A stretch of DNA of 64,000 nucleotides from Actinomadura pelletieri DSM 43383 (GTDB lineage Bacteria > Actinomycetota > Actinomycetes > Streptosporangiales > Streptosporangiaceae): assembly GCF_003634705.1 (NCBI RefSeq), contig NZ_RBWU01000004.1, positions 124,001 through 188,000 of the forward strand. Direction: 5' to 3'. The position numbers and the translations under genes are program-made. The notes under the pieces were generated by a model. It had not been told where the DNA came from. It saw nothing but the letters and a program-made list of their open reading frames with translations, and searched no databases. Below are positions 9,214 through 19,445 of the stretch, piece by piece (position 1 is the stretch's first letter; the number at the start of each line of letters is the position of its first letter).

Positions 9214-11867
9214 GGCGCGCCGGCCCGGTCGGCCACGGCCCGACCGGGCGTGGCGGGCGAGGCGGCCGGGTCGGGCGCGGCGGTTTCGTGGGCGATGAAG
9301 AGCCTGGTCAGCTCGACCCGGCTGTTGATGTTGAGTTTGGTGAACACACGTCGCAGGTGGCTGTCGACGGTGTGCGGCGACAGGAACAGCGCGCTCGCCG
9401 CCTCCCGGTTCGTCTTGCCGTCGACGATCGCCCGCACGACGCGCAGTTCCGCGTCCGTCAGGCTCTCCCAGCCGGACTTGGGCCGGTCGGCGCCGAGACC
9501 GCGCACGTTGGAGACGCCTAGGCGGCGCAGCTTCCGCTGCACCCGGCCCACGTCACGCTGCGCGCCGCACTCCAGGTACTGGTCCATGGCCGACTCGAGG
9601 AGCCGGACCGTCCCGGACCTGTTCCGGGTGCCCTGCTCCTCGCGTGCCGCGTCCTCGAGCGCGGCGCCCGCCGCCAGCGGACGCGCCGCGAGCCGGTACA
9701 GCTCGACGGCGCGGTGCAGGGCCGCCGGGTCGTGGCGCAGCAGACCCTCGGCGTGCTCGGCGCCGCCCTCCAGCGACGCCACGGCCGGGTTGCGCCCGGC
9801 GACGCGCCGGGCGAGCTCGGCCGCCCGCGCCGCCTCCGCGTCGAGTCCGACCTGCCCGGCCAGCCGTACGAGCATCGCGGCCGCCGCCGGGGCCTCGGCG
9901 AACAGCAGCGGATCCGGGGTCACCCCGGCCTCGACGTTGATCAGCGTCTGGACGGCCATCGCCGGGCGCCCGCTCACCGCGTGGAACCGCGCGAGCGTCC
10001 GGTCCAGGGCGGACCTGTCGGCGGTGGCGTTGGCGTTGGCGTCGGCGGGGGTGGACCGTTCGGCGGCGCGCAGCTGTTCGCTGGCGGTGGCGAGGTCGCC
10101 GCGGTGCATGCTGACCAGGGCCAGCGCGAGCCGGGCGGGAAGGGACTCGTCCGGTGCCCGCGGGTCCGTGCGGCGGAGCGCCTCCTCGGCTTCGGCGTGC
10201 GCCTCGTCGAGCCGTCCGGCCGCCACCAGGAGCCCGGCGCGGTGGCCGTGCCACAGTCCCGCCGGCCACGGTTCGCCGAGCGCCTCGGCCTCCCGCCTGA
10301 CGGCGTCGCCGACGGCGGTCGCCTCCGCGAACCGGTCGGTGGCGGTGAGGGCGCGCAGCAGCCAGGTCCACAGGGGCCGCGCGCAGGTGCCACAGGACGC
10401 CGAGGGCGCCGCCAGCGGCGGCCGTCCGCGCCACGGGGTGACGACCGCGCCGGGCATGCCGCCTCCGTGTCTCGCGGTCTCCGCGAGCGCGCCCTTCAAC
10501 TTGGCGCGGTCGAGTTCGCAGACGTCGGGCCGCGCGAGCGTCCGCCGGAGAAGCTCGCCGGACAGGGCGTGGGAGCCGGTGTCGCGCAGCCCGCGGCTCA
10601 GCTCGAGCACGAGTCGAGCCTCGGTCGCCGCGCCGGTCCCCGGCCCCGCGCCGGGGCGGACGGCGGCGCCGGCGAGACGCGCGGCCTCGGCGTCGCGCCC
10701 GGCGCCGGCGAGCAGGCGCAGCGCGCGGGCCAGCGTTCGCGGTGTCTCGTCGGACAGGTCGCCCAGGGCCGCGACGGCACGAGCCGCCATCTCGTCGCAC
10801 CCGCATCCGGGCGCCCGCGGGGGAGCGGACGGTGGGACGGCGGACGGAACGGGCCGCGGCCGCTCGGCGCCTCCCCGTGTCGCCGTGTGCCGAAGCGCGT
10901 CTGCGACGATCTCGTGGACGAACTCCACCTTCGTGCCGTCGCGCCGCACCAGGCCGACGTGCGCCGCCTCGTCGACCAGGGACGACAGCACGTCGGTCGG
11001 CTCGTTCAGAAGGTCGGCCGTCTCCTCGACCGCGAACGTCCGACCGATCCGCCTCCCGGACACGAGCAGGCGCCGGACCGAGGGGGACAGGTCGTGCAGC
11101 AGCCGGCCGACGGCGCCGAGGACGTCTTCGGGCGGTCGCTCGGCGACCACCGACGCCGTGCCGTCGACGATGACCACCTCGCCCGCCTCGACGAACGCGC
11201 CGAACAGGGTCTTCAGCAGCCACGGGTTGCCGCCGCAACGGGCCGCCCACCCGAGCGCGGACGGGCCCGGTTCGGCGCCGAGGAGGCCGGTGCACAGCTC
11301 GGCCACCGCGTCGTCGTCCAACGCCTCCAGGGGGAGCCGTGCGGCGACGTGGTCGATGAGCCAGCCGACGGCGTGCTGAGCGAGGGTCCGGGTGGGGACG
11401 GGCCGCCGCGCGAGCAGCCACAGCACCGGTGAGGACGCCAGCGATCGCACGAGCCCCCGCAGGGCGAGCCCGCTGACGTCGTCCACCCGGTGCGCGTCGT
11501 CCAGGACGATCAGGAGGGGCCGCCGCCGCGCCGCGTCCTCGACCAGCTCCCCGATGCGGTCCATCAACCAGAACGGGTTGCTGTCGGGGCGGGCCAGCTC
11601 GTCGAGGTCGCTCTCGCCGGACGTCACCTGCCGCAGGAAGTTGGTCAGCAGTTGGAGGGGGACCGGCCTGCCCGACCCGTCGGCACGGCCCGCGACGACG
11701 GTCAGGCCGCGTTCGGCGCCCGCGAGGGCCGCGGCCTTCAGCAGGCTCGTCCGGCCGATGCCGAACGGCCCCTCGACGGCGACGCAGCCACCGGAACCCC
11801 GCGCGACCGCGTCCACATGGCCGTGTAACGCCGACAGTGTCCGCGCACGCCCCACCAAAGGATTCAT
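9189..11867 (-). CDS. LAL-type LuxR regulator with N-terminal ATPase
   Basis: 892-residue large ATP-binding LuxR regulator. Walker A GPFGIGRTSLL lies at about residues 33-43 and Walker B-like LLIVLDDAHR near 115-125. A long TPR-like helical region follows, then a C-terminal HTH (LTDAELRVVRAIVDGKTNRE, LSPHTVDSHLRRVFTKL). LALs typically activate antibiotic clusters. The ATG at 11867 (MNPLVGRARTL) has GAGG 7 nt upstream; ATGs at 11879 and 11933 are alternatives. It is divergent from the prenyl synthase gene, across the intergenic region that holds the shared palindrome at 12028, and is a prime candidate for binding it. Confidence 0.85.
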   Translation of the reverse strand: MNPLVGRARTLSALHGHVDAVARGSGGCVAVEGPFGIGRTSLLKAAALAGAERGLTVVAGRADGSGRPVPLQLLTNFLRQVTSGESDLDELARPDSNPFWLMDRIGELVEDAARRRPLLIVLDDAHRVDDVSGLALRGLVRSLASSPVLWLLARRPVPTRTLAQHAVGWLIDHVAARLPLEALDDDAVAELCTGLLGAEPGPSALGWAARCGGNPWLLKTLFGAFVEAGEVVIVDGTASVVAERPPEDVLGAVGRLLHDLSPSVRRLLVSGRRIGRTFAVEETADLLNEPTDVLSSLVDEAAHVGLVRRDGTKVEFVHEIVADALRHTATRGGAERPRPVPSAVPPSAPPRAPGCGCDEMAARAVAALGDLSDETPRTLARALRLLAGAGRDAEAARLAGAAVRPGAGPGTGAATEARLVLELSRGLRDTGSHALSGELLRRTLARPDVCELDRAKLKGALAETARHGGGMPGAVVTPWRGRPPLAAPSASCGTCARPLWTWLLRALTATDRFAEATAVGDAVRREAEALGEPWPAGLWHGHRAGLLVAAGRLDEAHAEAEEALRRTDPRAPDESLPARLALALVSMHRGDLATASEQLRAAERSTPADANANATADRSALDRTLARFHAVSGRPAMAVQTLINVEAGVTPDPLLFAEAPAAAAMLVRLAGQVGLDAEAARAAELARRVAGRNPAVASLEGGAEHAEGLLRHDPAALHRAVELYRLAARPLAAGAALEDAAREEQGTRNRSGTVRLLESAMDQYLECGAQRDVGRVQRKLRRLGVSNVRGLGADRPKSGWESLTDAELRVVRAIVDGKTNREAASALFLSPHTVDSHLRRVFTKLNINSRVELTRLFIAHETAAPDPAASPATPGRAVADRAGAPQWAASPA

Positions 11868-12161
11868 GATTGGCCTCATGTTGCTCTGGAGAATCGTCCG
11901 GCGCCCGTCATGGTCGTGACAAAGGATTGTCATCGAGTACCAGCGTGATGGCGTGCCCGCGTTATCTCAAGAGCCGACCATTGACACATTCGACTAGTAT
12001 TCGGCGGCCAATGCCCGTATGACTTGTCACTACTCATGCGAGTAGTGGGCAGCGCCGCACATCGCGATTAACGTCGAGGCCATGCCGATTTGATGTCGCC
12101 TTCCGGAAAACCCGTGGAGGCGACACCCGCAGCGCATTTCCGGCAGCCGGGAGATGAGAGC
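11868..12161. other. Divergent intergenic region between LAL gene and mevalonate operon
   Basis: About 290 bp, comparatively AT-rich, holding the leader of the LAL gene on the left and the operator and promoter of the mevalonate operon on the right. The only strong element I recognise is the palindrome at 12028-12047. Confidence 0.5.
12028..12074 (+). promoter_or_regulatory. Cluster operator 1 and promoter of the mevalonate operon
   Basis: Perfect 8-bp-arm palindrome CACTACTC-ATGC-GAGTAGTG (12028-12047), followed by GGGC and, 21 nt after its end, a -10 box TAACGT (12069-12074). The palindrome sits where a -35 would be, as expected for an activator that recruits polymerase. An almost identical palindrome with the same 21-nt spacing precedes the aspartokinase operon at 21515. 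Confidence 0.75.
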
Positions 12162-13250
12162 ATGACCGTCAGCGATCTCGCCGCGGCCGCGGACACGGCC
12201 GCCATCGACGCCGCGATCGGCGACTTCCTCGCCGACCGCCGGGCCGAGACCGGTCCGCTCGGCCCGGACGTCGCCGCGGTGCTGGACGAGCTGGCGGGCT
12301 TCGTGCTGCGCGGCGGCAAGCGGCTCCGGCCGTCCTTCGCCTGGCTGGGTTGGATCGGCGCGGGCGGCGACGAGCGCGGTCCGGACGCCGCGGCGGTGCT
12401 CACCGCCTGCGCGGGACTGGAACTGCTGCACGCGTCGGCCTTGATCCACGACGACATCATCGACGCGTCCCCGACCCGCCGCGGCCGTCCCGCCGTGCAC
12501 GTCACCCTCGCCGGGCCGCACCGGGCCCGGGGCCTCTCGGGTGATCCCGACGCCTTCGGCGCGGGCGTCGCGATCCTTCTCGGTGACCTCGCCCTGGTCT
12601 GGGCGGACGTGATGGTCCGCGCGTCCGGGCTGCCGCCGGACGCCCAGGCCCGTGTCGGGCCGGTGTGGTCCGCGGTGCGGTCGGAGGTCCTGTACGGCCA
12701 GCTCCTCGACTCGTACAACCAGGCGAACGGCGACGAGGGCGTCGAGTCGGCCCTGCGCGTCGACCGGTACAAGACGGCCTCGTACACGGTGGAACGTCCG
12801 CTCCAGTTCGGCGCCGCGATCGCCGACGCGCCCCCGGGCCTCGTCTCGGCCTACCGCGAGTTCGGCGCCGACATCGGCATCGCGTTCCAGTTGCGCGACG
12901 ACCTGCTGGGCGTGTTCGGCGACCCGGCTGTGACCGGCAAACCGTCCGGCGACGACCTGCGCCACGCCAAACGCACGGTCCTGCTCGCGACCGCCCTCGA
13001 ACTCGCCGACGAACGGGATCCGGCCGCCGCGCGGTTCCTCCGCGCGAGGATCGGCACCGACCTGTCCGACGACGACCTCGCCGCCGTCCGTGCCGTGATC
13101 GTCGACGTCGGCGCCGTCGACCATGTCGAACGGCAGATCGCGCTGCGCACCGACAGGGCCATGGCCGTGCTGGAGGCGAGCGAGGCCACCGGCGGCGCCA
13201 AGGAGCGGCTCGCCGCGATGGCGATCAGGGCGACGCGGCGGGAGCGGTGA
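12162..13250 (+). CDS. Polyprenyl diphosphate synthase (GGPP synthase-like)
   Basis: 362-residue trans-isoprenyl diphosphate synthase condensing IPP onto allylic diphosphates. The first Asp-rich motif is DDIID (residues 97-101) and a second, non-canonical Asp site is QLRDDLLGVFGD (about 243-254). GGKRLRP at 51-57 is the IPP-binding motif. Small residues (Ser, Ala) at positions -5 and -4 before DDIID suggest a product longer than FPP, probably GGPP, but chain length is inferred. First gene of the mevalonate operon; its stop overlaps the next start (TGATG). Confidence 0.9.
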   Translation: MTVSDLAAAADTAAIDAAIGDFLADRRAETGPLGPDVAAVLDELAGFVLRGGKRLRPSFAWLGWIGAGGDERGPDAAAVLTACAGLELLHASALIHDDIIDASPTRRGRPAVHVTLAGPHRARGLSGDPDAFGAGVAILLGDLALVWADVMVRASGLPPDAQARVGPVWSAVRSEVLYGQLLDSYNQANGDEGVESALRVDRYKTASYTVERPLQFGAAIADAPPGLVSAYREFGADIGIAFQLRDDLLGVFGDPAVTGKPSGDDLRHAKRTVLLATALELADERDPAAARFLRARIGTDLSDDDLAAVRAVIVDVGAVDHVERQIALRTDRAMAVLEASEATGGAKERLAAMAIRATRRER

Positions 13251-14228
13251 TGGCGCGCCCGGACACACGCACCCTCGACCGGGCCGGTCGCACCGGCGTC
13301 GGACGCGCCCACGGCAAGGCCATCCTGCTCGGGGAGCACGCCGTCGTGTACGGCGCTCCGGCACTGGCCATCCCGCTTCCGCGGCTGACGGTCACGGCGC
13401 GCGCCACCCGGCTGCCGTCCCCCGACGACGGGGTCTCCTTCGTGATGGCGAGACCGGCGTCCGCGCCGGTGCGGCTTCGCGGGGCGGACGGCCTGCGGCG
13501 GCTGGTGGCGGAGTTCGCCGCGACGACCGGCGTCGGGGAACGGCCGAGCGTCGAGGTGCTCATCGACTGCGCCGTCCCGCACGGCCGTGGGCTCGGCTCC
13601 AGCGCGGCGTGCGCCCGCGCGGCCGTCCTGGCGTTCGCGGATCTCTTCGACCGGCGGCTCGGCGCCGGGGACGTGTTCGACCTCGTGCAGATCTCGGAGC
13701 GGGTGGCGCACGGCAGGGCCAGCGGCATCGACGCGCTCGCCACCGGGGCCACGGCTCCCCTCCTGTTCCGCTCCGGCACCGCCCGGGAACTGCGCATCGG
13801 ATTCGACGGAATGTTCGTCATCGCCGACAGCGGCACCGCGGGCAGCACCCGGGACGCGGTCGAACTGGTGCGCGGGAAGTTCGAGCGCGCCCCCGAGACG
13901 CGGGCGGTGTTCGTCGACCGGGTGGCGGACCTGACCGACGCGGCGGCGCGCGACCTCGAGGACGGCCGGGCCGCCGACTTCGGCGCGCGGCTGACCGACA
14001 ACCACGCGCTCCTCCGCGACGTGGGCGTCAGCACGGACCGCATCGACGCGCTGGTGGACGCCGCGCTCGCGGCGGGCGCGCTGGGCGCCAAGATCAGCGG
14101 CGGGGGGCTGGGCGGCTGCGCGGTGGCGCTGGCCGCCGACCCGGACCGCGCCCGCACGGTCGAACACGGCCTCCACGACGCCGGAGCGGCCAGGACCTGG
14201 ATCGTGCCCGCGGGGAGGTACGCCGCAC

Positions 14229-14239
<11 letters not shown>
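13250..14239 (+). CDS. Mevalonate kinase
   Basis: 329-residue GHMP kinase phosphorylating mevalonate. Motif 1 is GKAILLGEHAVVYGAPALA near the N-terminus, motif 2 PHGRGLGSSAACARA (phosphate loop) at about 112-126, and motif 3 KISGGGLGGCAVAL near 280-295. The ATG at 13250 overlaps the previous stop by one base; a GTG one codon upstream is possible. Order (synthase, MK, MVD, PMK, IDI2, HMGR) matches known actinomycete mevalonate clusters. Confidence 0.93.
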
Positions 14240-15244
<1,005 letters not shown>

Positions 15245-15248
<4 letters not shown>

Positions 15249-16363
15249 CCGCGCGGACGGTCACCCGGCGGGCGCCCGGCAAGCTGTTCGTCGCCGGGGA
15301 GTACGCGGTCATGGAGCCCGGCCACCCGGCGATCCTGGTGGCGGTCGACCGGCACGTCGCCGTCACCGTCACCGGGTCCGGCGGTGAGGACGTCGTGATC
15401 GACTCCGACCTGCGCCCCGAGCCGGCCCGGTGGCGGCGAGGCGGCGACGGCCTCGGCCCCATGGAGGGGCGGACGCCGGACGGACTCACCCATGTGGTGT
15501 CGGCGATCGAGGTGGTCGACGCGTTGCTCGCCGAACGCGGGCCGCGTCCGTCCCCGATGCGCGTCTCGATCCGGAGCGACCTGCACCGCGCCGGGACGAA
15601 ACTCGGCCTCGGATCGAGCGGCGCCGTGACGGTCGCCACCGTTTCCGCCGTGGCCGCCCACCAGGGGTTGGACCTGTCGACCGCCGACCGGTTCCGGCTC
15701 GCGCTGCTCGCGTCGGCCCGCCGCGATCCCGGCGGCTCCGGCGGCGACCTCGCCGCCGCCGTGTGGGGCGGGTGGATCGCCTACCGCGCGCCCGACCGGG
15801 ACGTCGTCCTCGACCTGGCCCGGCGCCGGGGCGTCGAGGAGGCCCTCCGCGCCCCGTGGCCGGGCCTCGGGCTGTGCCGGCTTCCGCCGCCCCGGGGACT
15901 CGCCCTGGAGGTGGGATGGACCGGGCGACCGGCCGACACCGCCGCCCTCGCCGGACGCCTGGGCGCGCGGGCACGGCGGGACGGCGCCGACTCGCCGCCC
16001 GGGGCATGGCACGACTTCCTGACGCGCAGCGACGCGTGCGTCCGGGCCTCGATCCGCGCGCTCGAACGCGGGGACGACCACGAACTCCTGCGCCGCGTCC
16101 GGGACGCCCGAAAGATCCTCGCCGACCTGGACGACAAGGCCCGCCTGGGCATCTTCACCCCCGAGCTGACCGCGCTGTGCGACGCCGCCGAGAGCGTGGG
16201 CGGCGCGGCCAAGCCCTCGGGCGCCGGGGGCGGTGACTGCGGCATCGCGCTGCTGGACGCCGGCGCGGACCAGGAGATCGCCCGGCTACGGGACGGGTGG
16301 ACCGCCGCGGGCGTGCACCCCCTGCCGATCGGCGTCCGGCCACCGGAAGGGAACACCGAATGA
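15245..16363 (+). CDS. Phosphomevalonate kinase
   Basis: 372-residue GHMP kinase acting on 5-phosphomevalonate. N-terminal APGKLFVAGEYAVMEPGHPA, phosphate loop KLGLGSSGAVTVA at about 119-131, and C-terminal GAKPSGAGGGDCG-like motif (AAKPSGAGGGDCGIAL). The GTG start at 15245 forms a GTGA overlap with the decarboxylase stop. Length and motifs fit the actinomycete PMK family. Confidence 0.92.
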
Positions 16364-17490
16364 TCGCCGACCGTAAGGACGACCATGTCCGGCTCGCCGC
16401 CGAGCAGCAGCGCCGGTCCGGCGGGCACAACCAGTTCGACGACGTGTCCTTCGTCCACCACGCCCTCGCCGGGATCGACCGGACCGAGGTGTCGCTCGCC
16501 ACGCGGTTCGCCGGGATCGCGTGGCCCGTCCCGCTGTTCGTCAACGCGATGACCGGCGGCAGCGCCAAGACCGGCGCCGTCAACCGGGAGCTGGCGATCG
16601 CGGCGCGCGAGACCGGTGTCCCGATCGCGACGGGATCCATGAGCGCCTACTTCAAGGACCCGTCGACGGCGGACACGTTCGCCGTGATGCGCCGGGAGAA
16701 CCCGGACGGCTTCGTCATGGCGAACGTCAACGCGAACGCCTCCGTGGAGAACGCGCGCCGGGCCGTCGACCTGCTCCGGGCGGACGCCCTGCAGATCCAC
16801 GTCAACGCCGTCCAGGAGACGGTGATGCCGGAGGGCGACCGGTCGTTCGCCCACTGGGCTCCCCGCATCGAGGAGATCGCGTCCGGCGTCGACGTTCCGG
16901 TGATCGTGAAGGAGGTCGGTTTCGGGCTGAGCCGCGAGACCGTGGAGCTGCTGCGGGACCTCGGCGTCCGGGCGGTCGACGTCGCCGGCCGGGGCGGCAC
17001 CGACTTCGCCCGCATCGAGAACGACCGGCGCCTGAACGGCGGGCGCGATCCCGGCGAGCACGGCGGGCGCGAGCGGGCCGACTACTCCTACCTGAACGGG
17101 TGGGGGCAGTCCGCCGCCGCCTGCCTGCTGGACGCCGCGGGCGCCGGCGTCCCCGTACTGGCGTCCGGCGGGGTGCGCCATCCGCTGGACGTGGCGCGCG
17201 GCCTGGCACTCGGCGCGTCCGCCGCCGGAGTCTCCGGCCGGTTCCTCACCACCGTCCTGGACGGCGGCGCCGCCGCCCTGGTCGCGCGCGTCACCGCGTG
17301 GCTCGACCAGCTCACCGCGCTGATGACCATGCTCGGCGCGCGGACCCCCGCCGACCTCGCCCGACGCGACCTGCTCGTCCGTGGCGGACTGCGCGAGTTC
17401 TGCGCGGACCGCGGCGTCGACACCCGCCGTCTGGCCACCCGCTCCCGATCCCTAGGCACCGCACCCGACACGATTGGCGGTATCCGATGA
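16360..17490 (+). CDS. Type 2 isopentenyl-diphosphate isomerase (FMN)
   Basis: 376-residue FMN- and NAD(P)H-dependent isomerase interconverting IPP and DMAPP. Signature features: RKDDHVRLA at the N-terminus, FVNAMTGGSAKTGAVNRELA, LQIHVNAVQE, VDVAGRGGTDFARIEN and ASGGVRHPLDVARGLALGA. Starts with an ATGA overlap. DMAPP made here would prime chain elongation or feed the aromatic prenyltransferase. Confidence 0.95.
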   Translation: MIADRKDDHVRLAAEQQRRSGGHNQFDDVSFVHHALAGIDRTEVSLATRFAGIAWPVPLFVNAMTGGSAKTGAVNRELAIAARETGVPIATGSMSAYFKDPSTADTFAVMRRENPDGFVMANVNANASVENARRAVDLLRADALQIHVNAVQETVMPEGDRSFAHWAPRIEEIASGVDVPVIVKEVGFGLSRETVELLRDLGVRAVDVAGRGGTDFARIENDRRLNGGRDPGEHGGRERADYSYLNGWGQSAAACLLDAAGAGVPVLASGGVRHPLDVARGLALGASAAGVSGRFLTTVLDGGAAALVARVTAWLDQLTALMTMLGARTPADLARRDLLVRGGLREFCADRGVDTRRLATRSRSLGTAPDTIGGIR

Positions 17491-18548
17491 CCGACACCCA
17501 CACGACCGCCGGTGTTCCCATGAGATGGGTCGGCCCGGTCAGGATCTCGGGCAACGTGGCGACGACCGAGACGGAGGTGCCGCTCGCCACCTTCGAGTCG
17601 CCGCTCTGGCCGTCCGTCCGGCGCGGCGCGAAGGTCTCCCGGCTGGTGGAGGGCGGCATCGTCGCCACCCTCGTCGACGAGCGGATGACGCGGTCGGTGT
17701 TCGTCAAGGCCAGGGACGCGCAGACCGCGTACATGGCCGCGCTGGAGGTGGACGCGCGGTTCGACGAGCTGCGCGAGGTGGTGCGCGGCTGCGGCCGGTT
17801 CACCGAGCTGGTCGGGTTCCGCCACGAGATCACCGCCGACCTGCTGTTCCTCCGGTTCGAGTTCACCACCGGCGACGCGTCCGGGCACAACATGGCGACG
17901 CTGGCTGCCGACGCGATCCTCGCGCACCTGCTGAAGGCCATTCCCGGGATCTCCTACGGCTCGATCTCGGGGAACTACTGCACCGACAAGAAGGCGACCG
18001 CGATCAACGGGATCCTCGGTCGCGGCAAGAACGTGGTCACCGAACTGCTCGTGCCGCGCGACGTCGTCCGGGACGTCCTGCGCACGTCGGCGACCGCCGT
18101 CGCCGAACTCAACGTGCGCAAGAACATGGTCGGCACGCTGCTCGCCGGGGGGATCCGCTCGGCCAACGCGCACTACGCGAACATGCTGCTCGCGTTCTAC
18201 CTGGCGACGGGCCAGGACGCGGCCAACATCGTCGAGGGCTCCCAGGGCGTGACCGTCGCCGAGGACCGGGACGGCGACCTGTACTTCTCCTGCACGCTGC
18301 CGAACCTCATCGTCGGGACGGTCGGCAACGGCAAGGGCCTCGACTTCGTCGAGGAGAACCTGACCCGGCTCGGCTGCCGGGCCGAACGCGAACCCGGCGA
18401 GAACGCGCGCCGCCTCGCGGTCATCGCGGCGGCGACGGTGCTGTGCGGCGAATTGTCGCTCATGGCGGCGCAGACGAACCCCGGCGAGCTGATGCGGGCG
18501 CACGTCCGGCTGGAGCGCGAGAACGCGACCACGAGGATCGGAGGCTGA
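17487..18548 (+). CDS. Hydroxymethylglutaryl-CoA reductase (class I)
   Basis: 353-residue NADPH-dependent enzyme making mevalonate. Catalytic-region motifs include GDASGHNMATLAAD, GNYCTDKKATAINGILGRGK and IVEGSQGVTVAEDRDGDLYF. The class I actinomycete form carries only the catalytic domain and no membrane anchor, as here. ATGA overlap with the isomerase gene. HMG-CoA synthase, which usually follows in such operons, is not here: the prenyltransferase gene takes its place. Confidence 0.95.
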   Translation: MTDTHTTAGVPMRWVGPVRISGNVATTETEVPLATFESPLWPSVRRGAKVSRLVEGGIVATLVDERMTRSVFVKARDAQTAYMAALEVDARFDELREVVRGCGRFTELVGFRHEITADLLFLRFEFTTGDASGHNMATLAADAILAHLLKAIPGISYGSISGNYCTDKKATAINGILGRGKNVVTELLVPRDVVRDVLRTSATAVAELNVRKNMVGTLLAGGIRSANAHYANMLLAFYLATGQDAANIVEGSQGVTVAEDRDGDLYFSCTLPNLIVGTVGNGKGLDFVEENLTRLGCRAEREPGENARRLAVIAAATVLCGELSLMAAQTNPGELMRAHVRLERENATTRIGG

Positions 18549-18554
18549 CATCCC

Positions 18555-19445
18555 ATGTCCGAAACCGCTGAGGTGCGGGAACTCCGCGCCGTCATCGAGG
18601 AGTCCGCCCGGATGCTGGACGTGCCCTTCGCCGGCGAAAAAGTGTCGTCCGTTCTGGGCGCCTACGAGGACGCGTTCGGGCATGACGCGACCGTGGTCGC
18701 CTTCCGGGTGGCGACCGGCGTCCGGCACGTCGGGGAACTCGACTGCCGCTTCACCACCCACCCGGACGACCGGGACCCCTACGCCTCCGCGTTGGCGAAG
18801 GGCCTCACGCCGGTGACCGACCACCCCGTCGGGAACCTGCTGTCGGACGTCCACGCCCGATGCCCCATCGACAGTCACGGCATCGACTTCGGTGTCGTCG
18901 GCGGCTTCAAGAAGGTCTACGCGTTCTTCACCCCCGACGACCTCCAGGAACTGTCGACGTTCACCGCCATGCCCGCGATGCCGCGCGGCCTCGCCGACAA
19001 CGCCGACTTCTTCGCCCGGCACGGCCTGGACGACCGCATCGGCGTGATCGGGATCGACTACCAGAACCGGACCGTGAACGTGTACTTCAACGAGGTGCCG
19101 GACGCGTGCTTCGAGCCGGACGCCATCCGGTCGATGCTCCGCGAGATCGGGACGGCCGAGCCCAGCGAACGGATGCTACGGCTCGGACGGGAGTCGTTCG
19201 GGCTGTACGTGACCCTGAGCTGGGACGCACCGAAGATCGAGCGGATCTGCTTCGCCGTGACGACCACCGATCTGGCGACGCTTCCCGTCCGGATCGAACC
19301 CGAGATCGAGAGGTTCGTGAAGAGCGTCCCGTTCGGTGGCGACGACCGCAAGTTCGTCTACGGCGTCGCCCTGGCCCCCGAAGGGGAGTACTACAAACTC
19401 GAGTCCCACTACCGGTGGAAGCCCGGGGCCATGGACTTCATCTGA
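18555..19445 (+). CDS. ABBA-fold aromatic prenyltransferase (NphB/Fnq26-like)
   Basis: 296-residue soluble prenyltransferase transferring an allylic group to an aromatic acceptor. It shows the family block DFGVVGGFKKVYAFFTPDDL and, at residues 73-77, RDPYA, whose Asp74 aligns with the Mg-binding Asp62 of NphB; this suggests a Mg-dependent enzyme. It begins 6 nt after the HMGR stop, thus the last gene of the mevalonate operon. The donor (DMAPP, GPP, FPP or GGPP) and acceptor are not readable, but the context points to an aminohydroxybenzoate-derived acceptor. The last 37 bp overlap the 3' end of the convergent phzE-like gene. Confidence 0.92.
   Translation: MSETAEVRELRAVIEESARMLDVPFAGEKVSSVLGAYEDAFGHDATVVAFRVATGVRHVGELDCRFTTHPDDRDPYASALAKGLTPVTDHPVGNLLSDVHARCPIDSHGIDFGVVGGFKKVYAFFTPDDLQELSTFTAMPAMPRGLADNADFFARHGLDDRIGVIGIDYQNRTVNVYFNEVPDACFEPDAIRSMLREIGTAEPSERMLRLGRESFGLYVTLSWDAPKIERICFAVTTTDLATLPVRIEPEIERFVKSVPFGGDDRKFVYGVALAPEGEYYKLESHYRWKPGAMDFI

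Noticed and set aside
9250..11379. 709-residue Ser/Arg-rich plus-strand frame
   Set aside because: Antisense of the LAL gene, low-complexity Ser/Arg/Ala composition.
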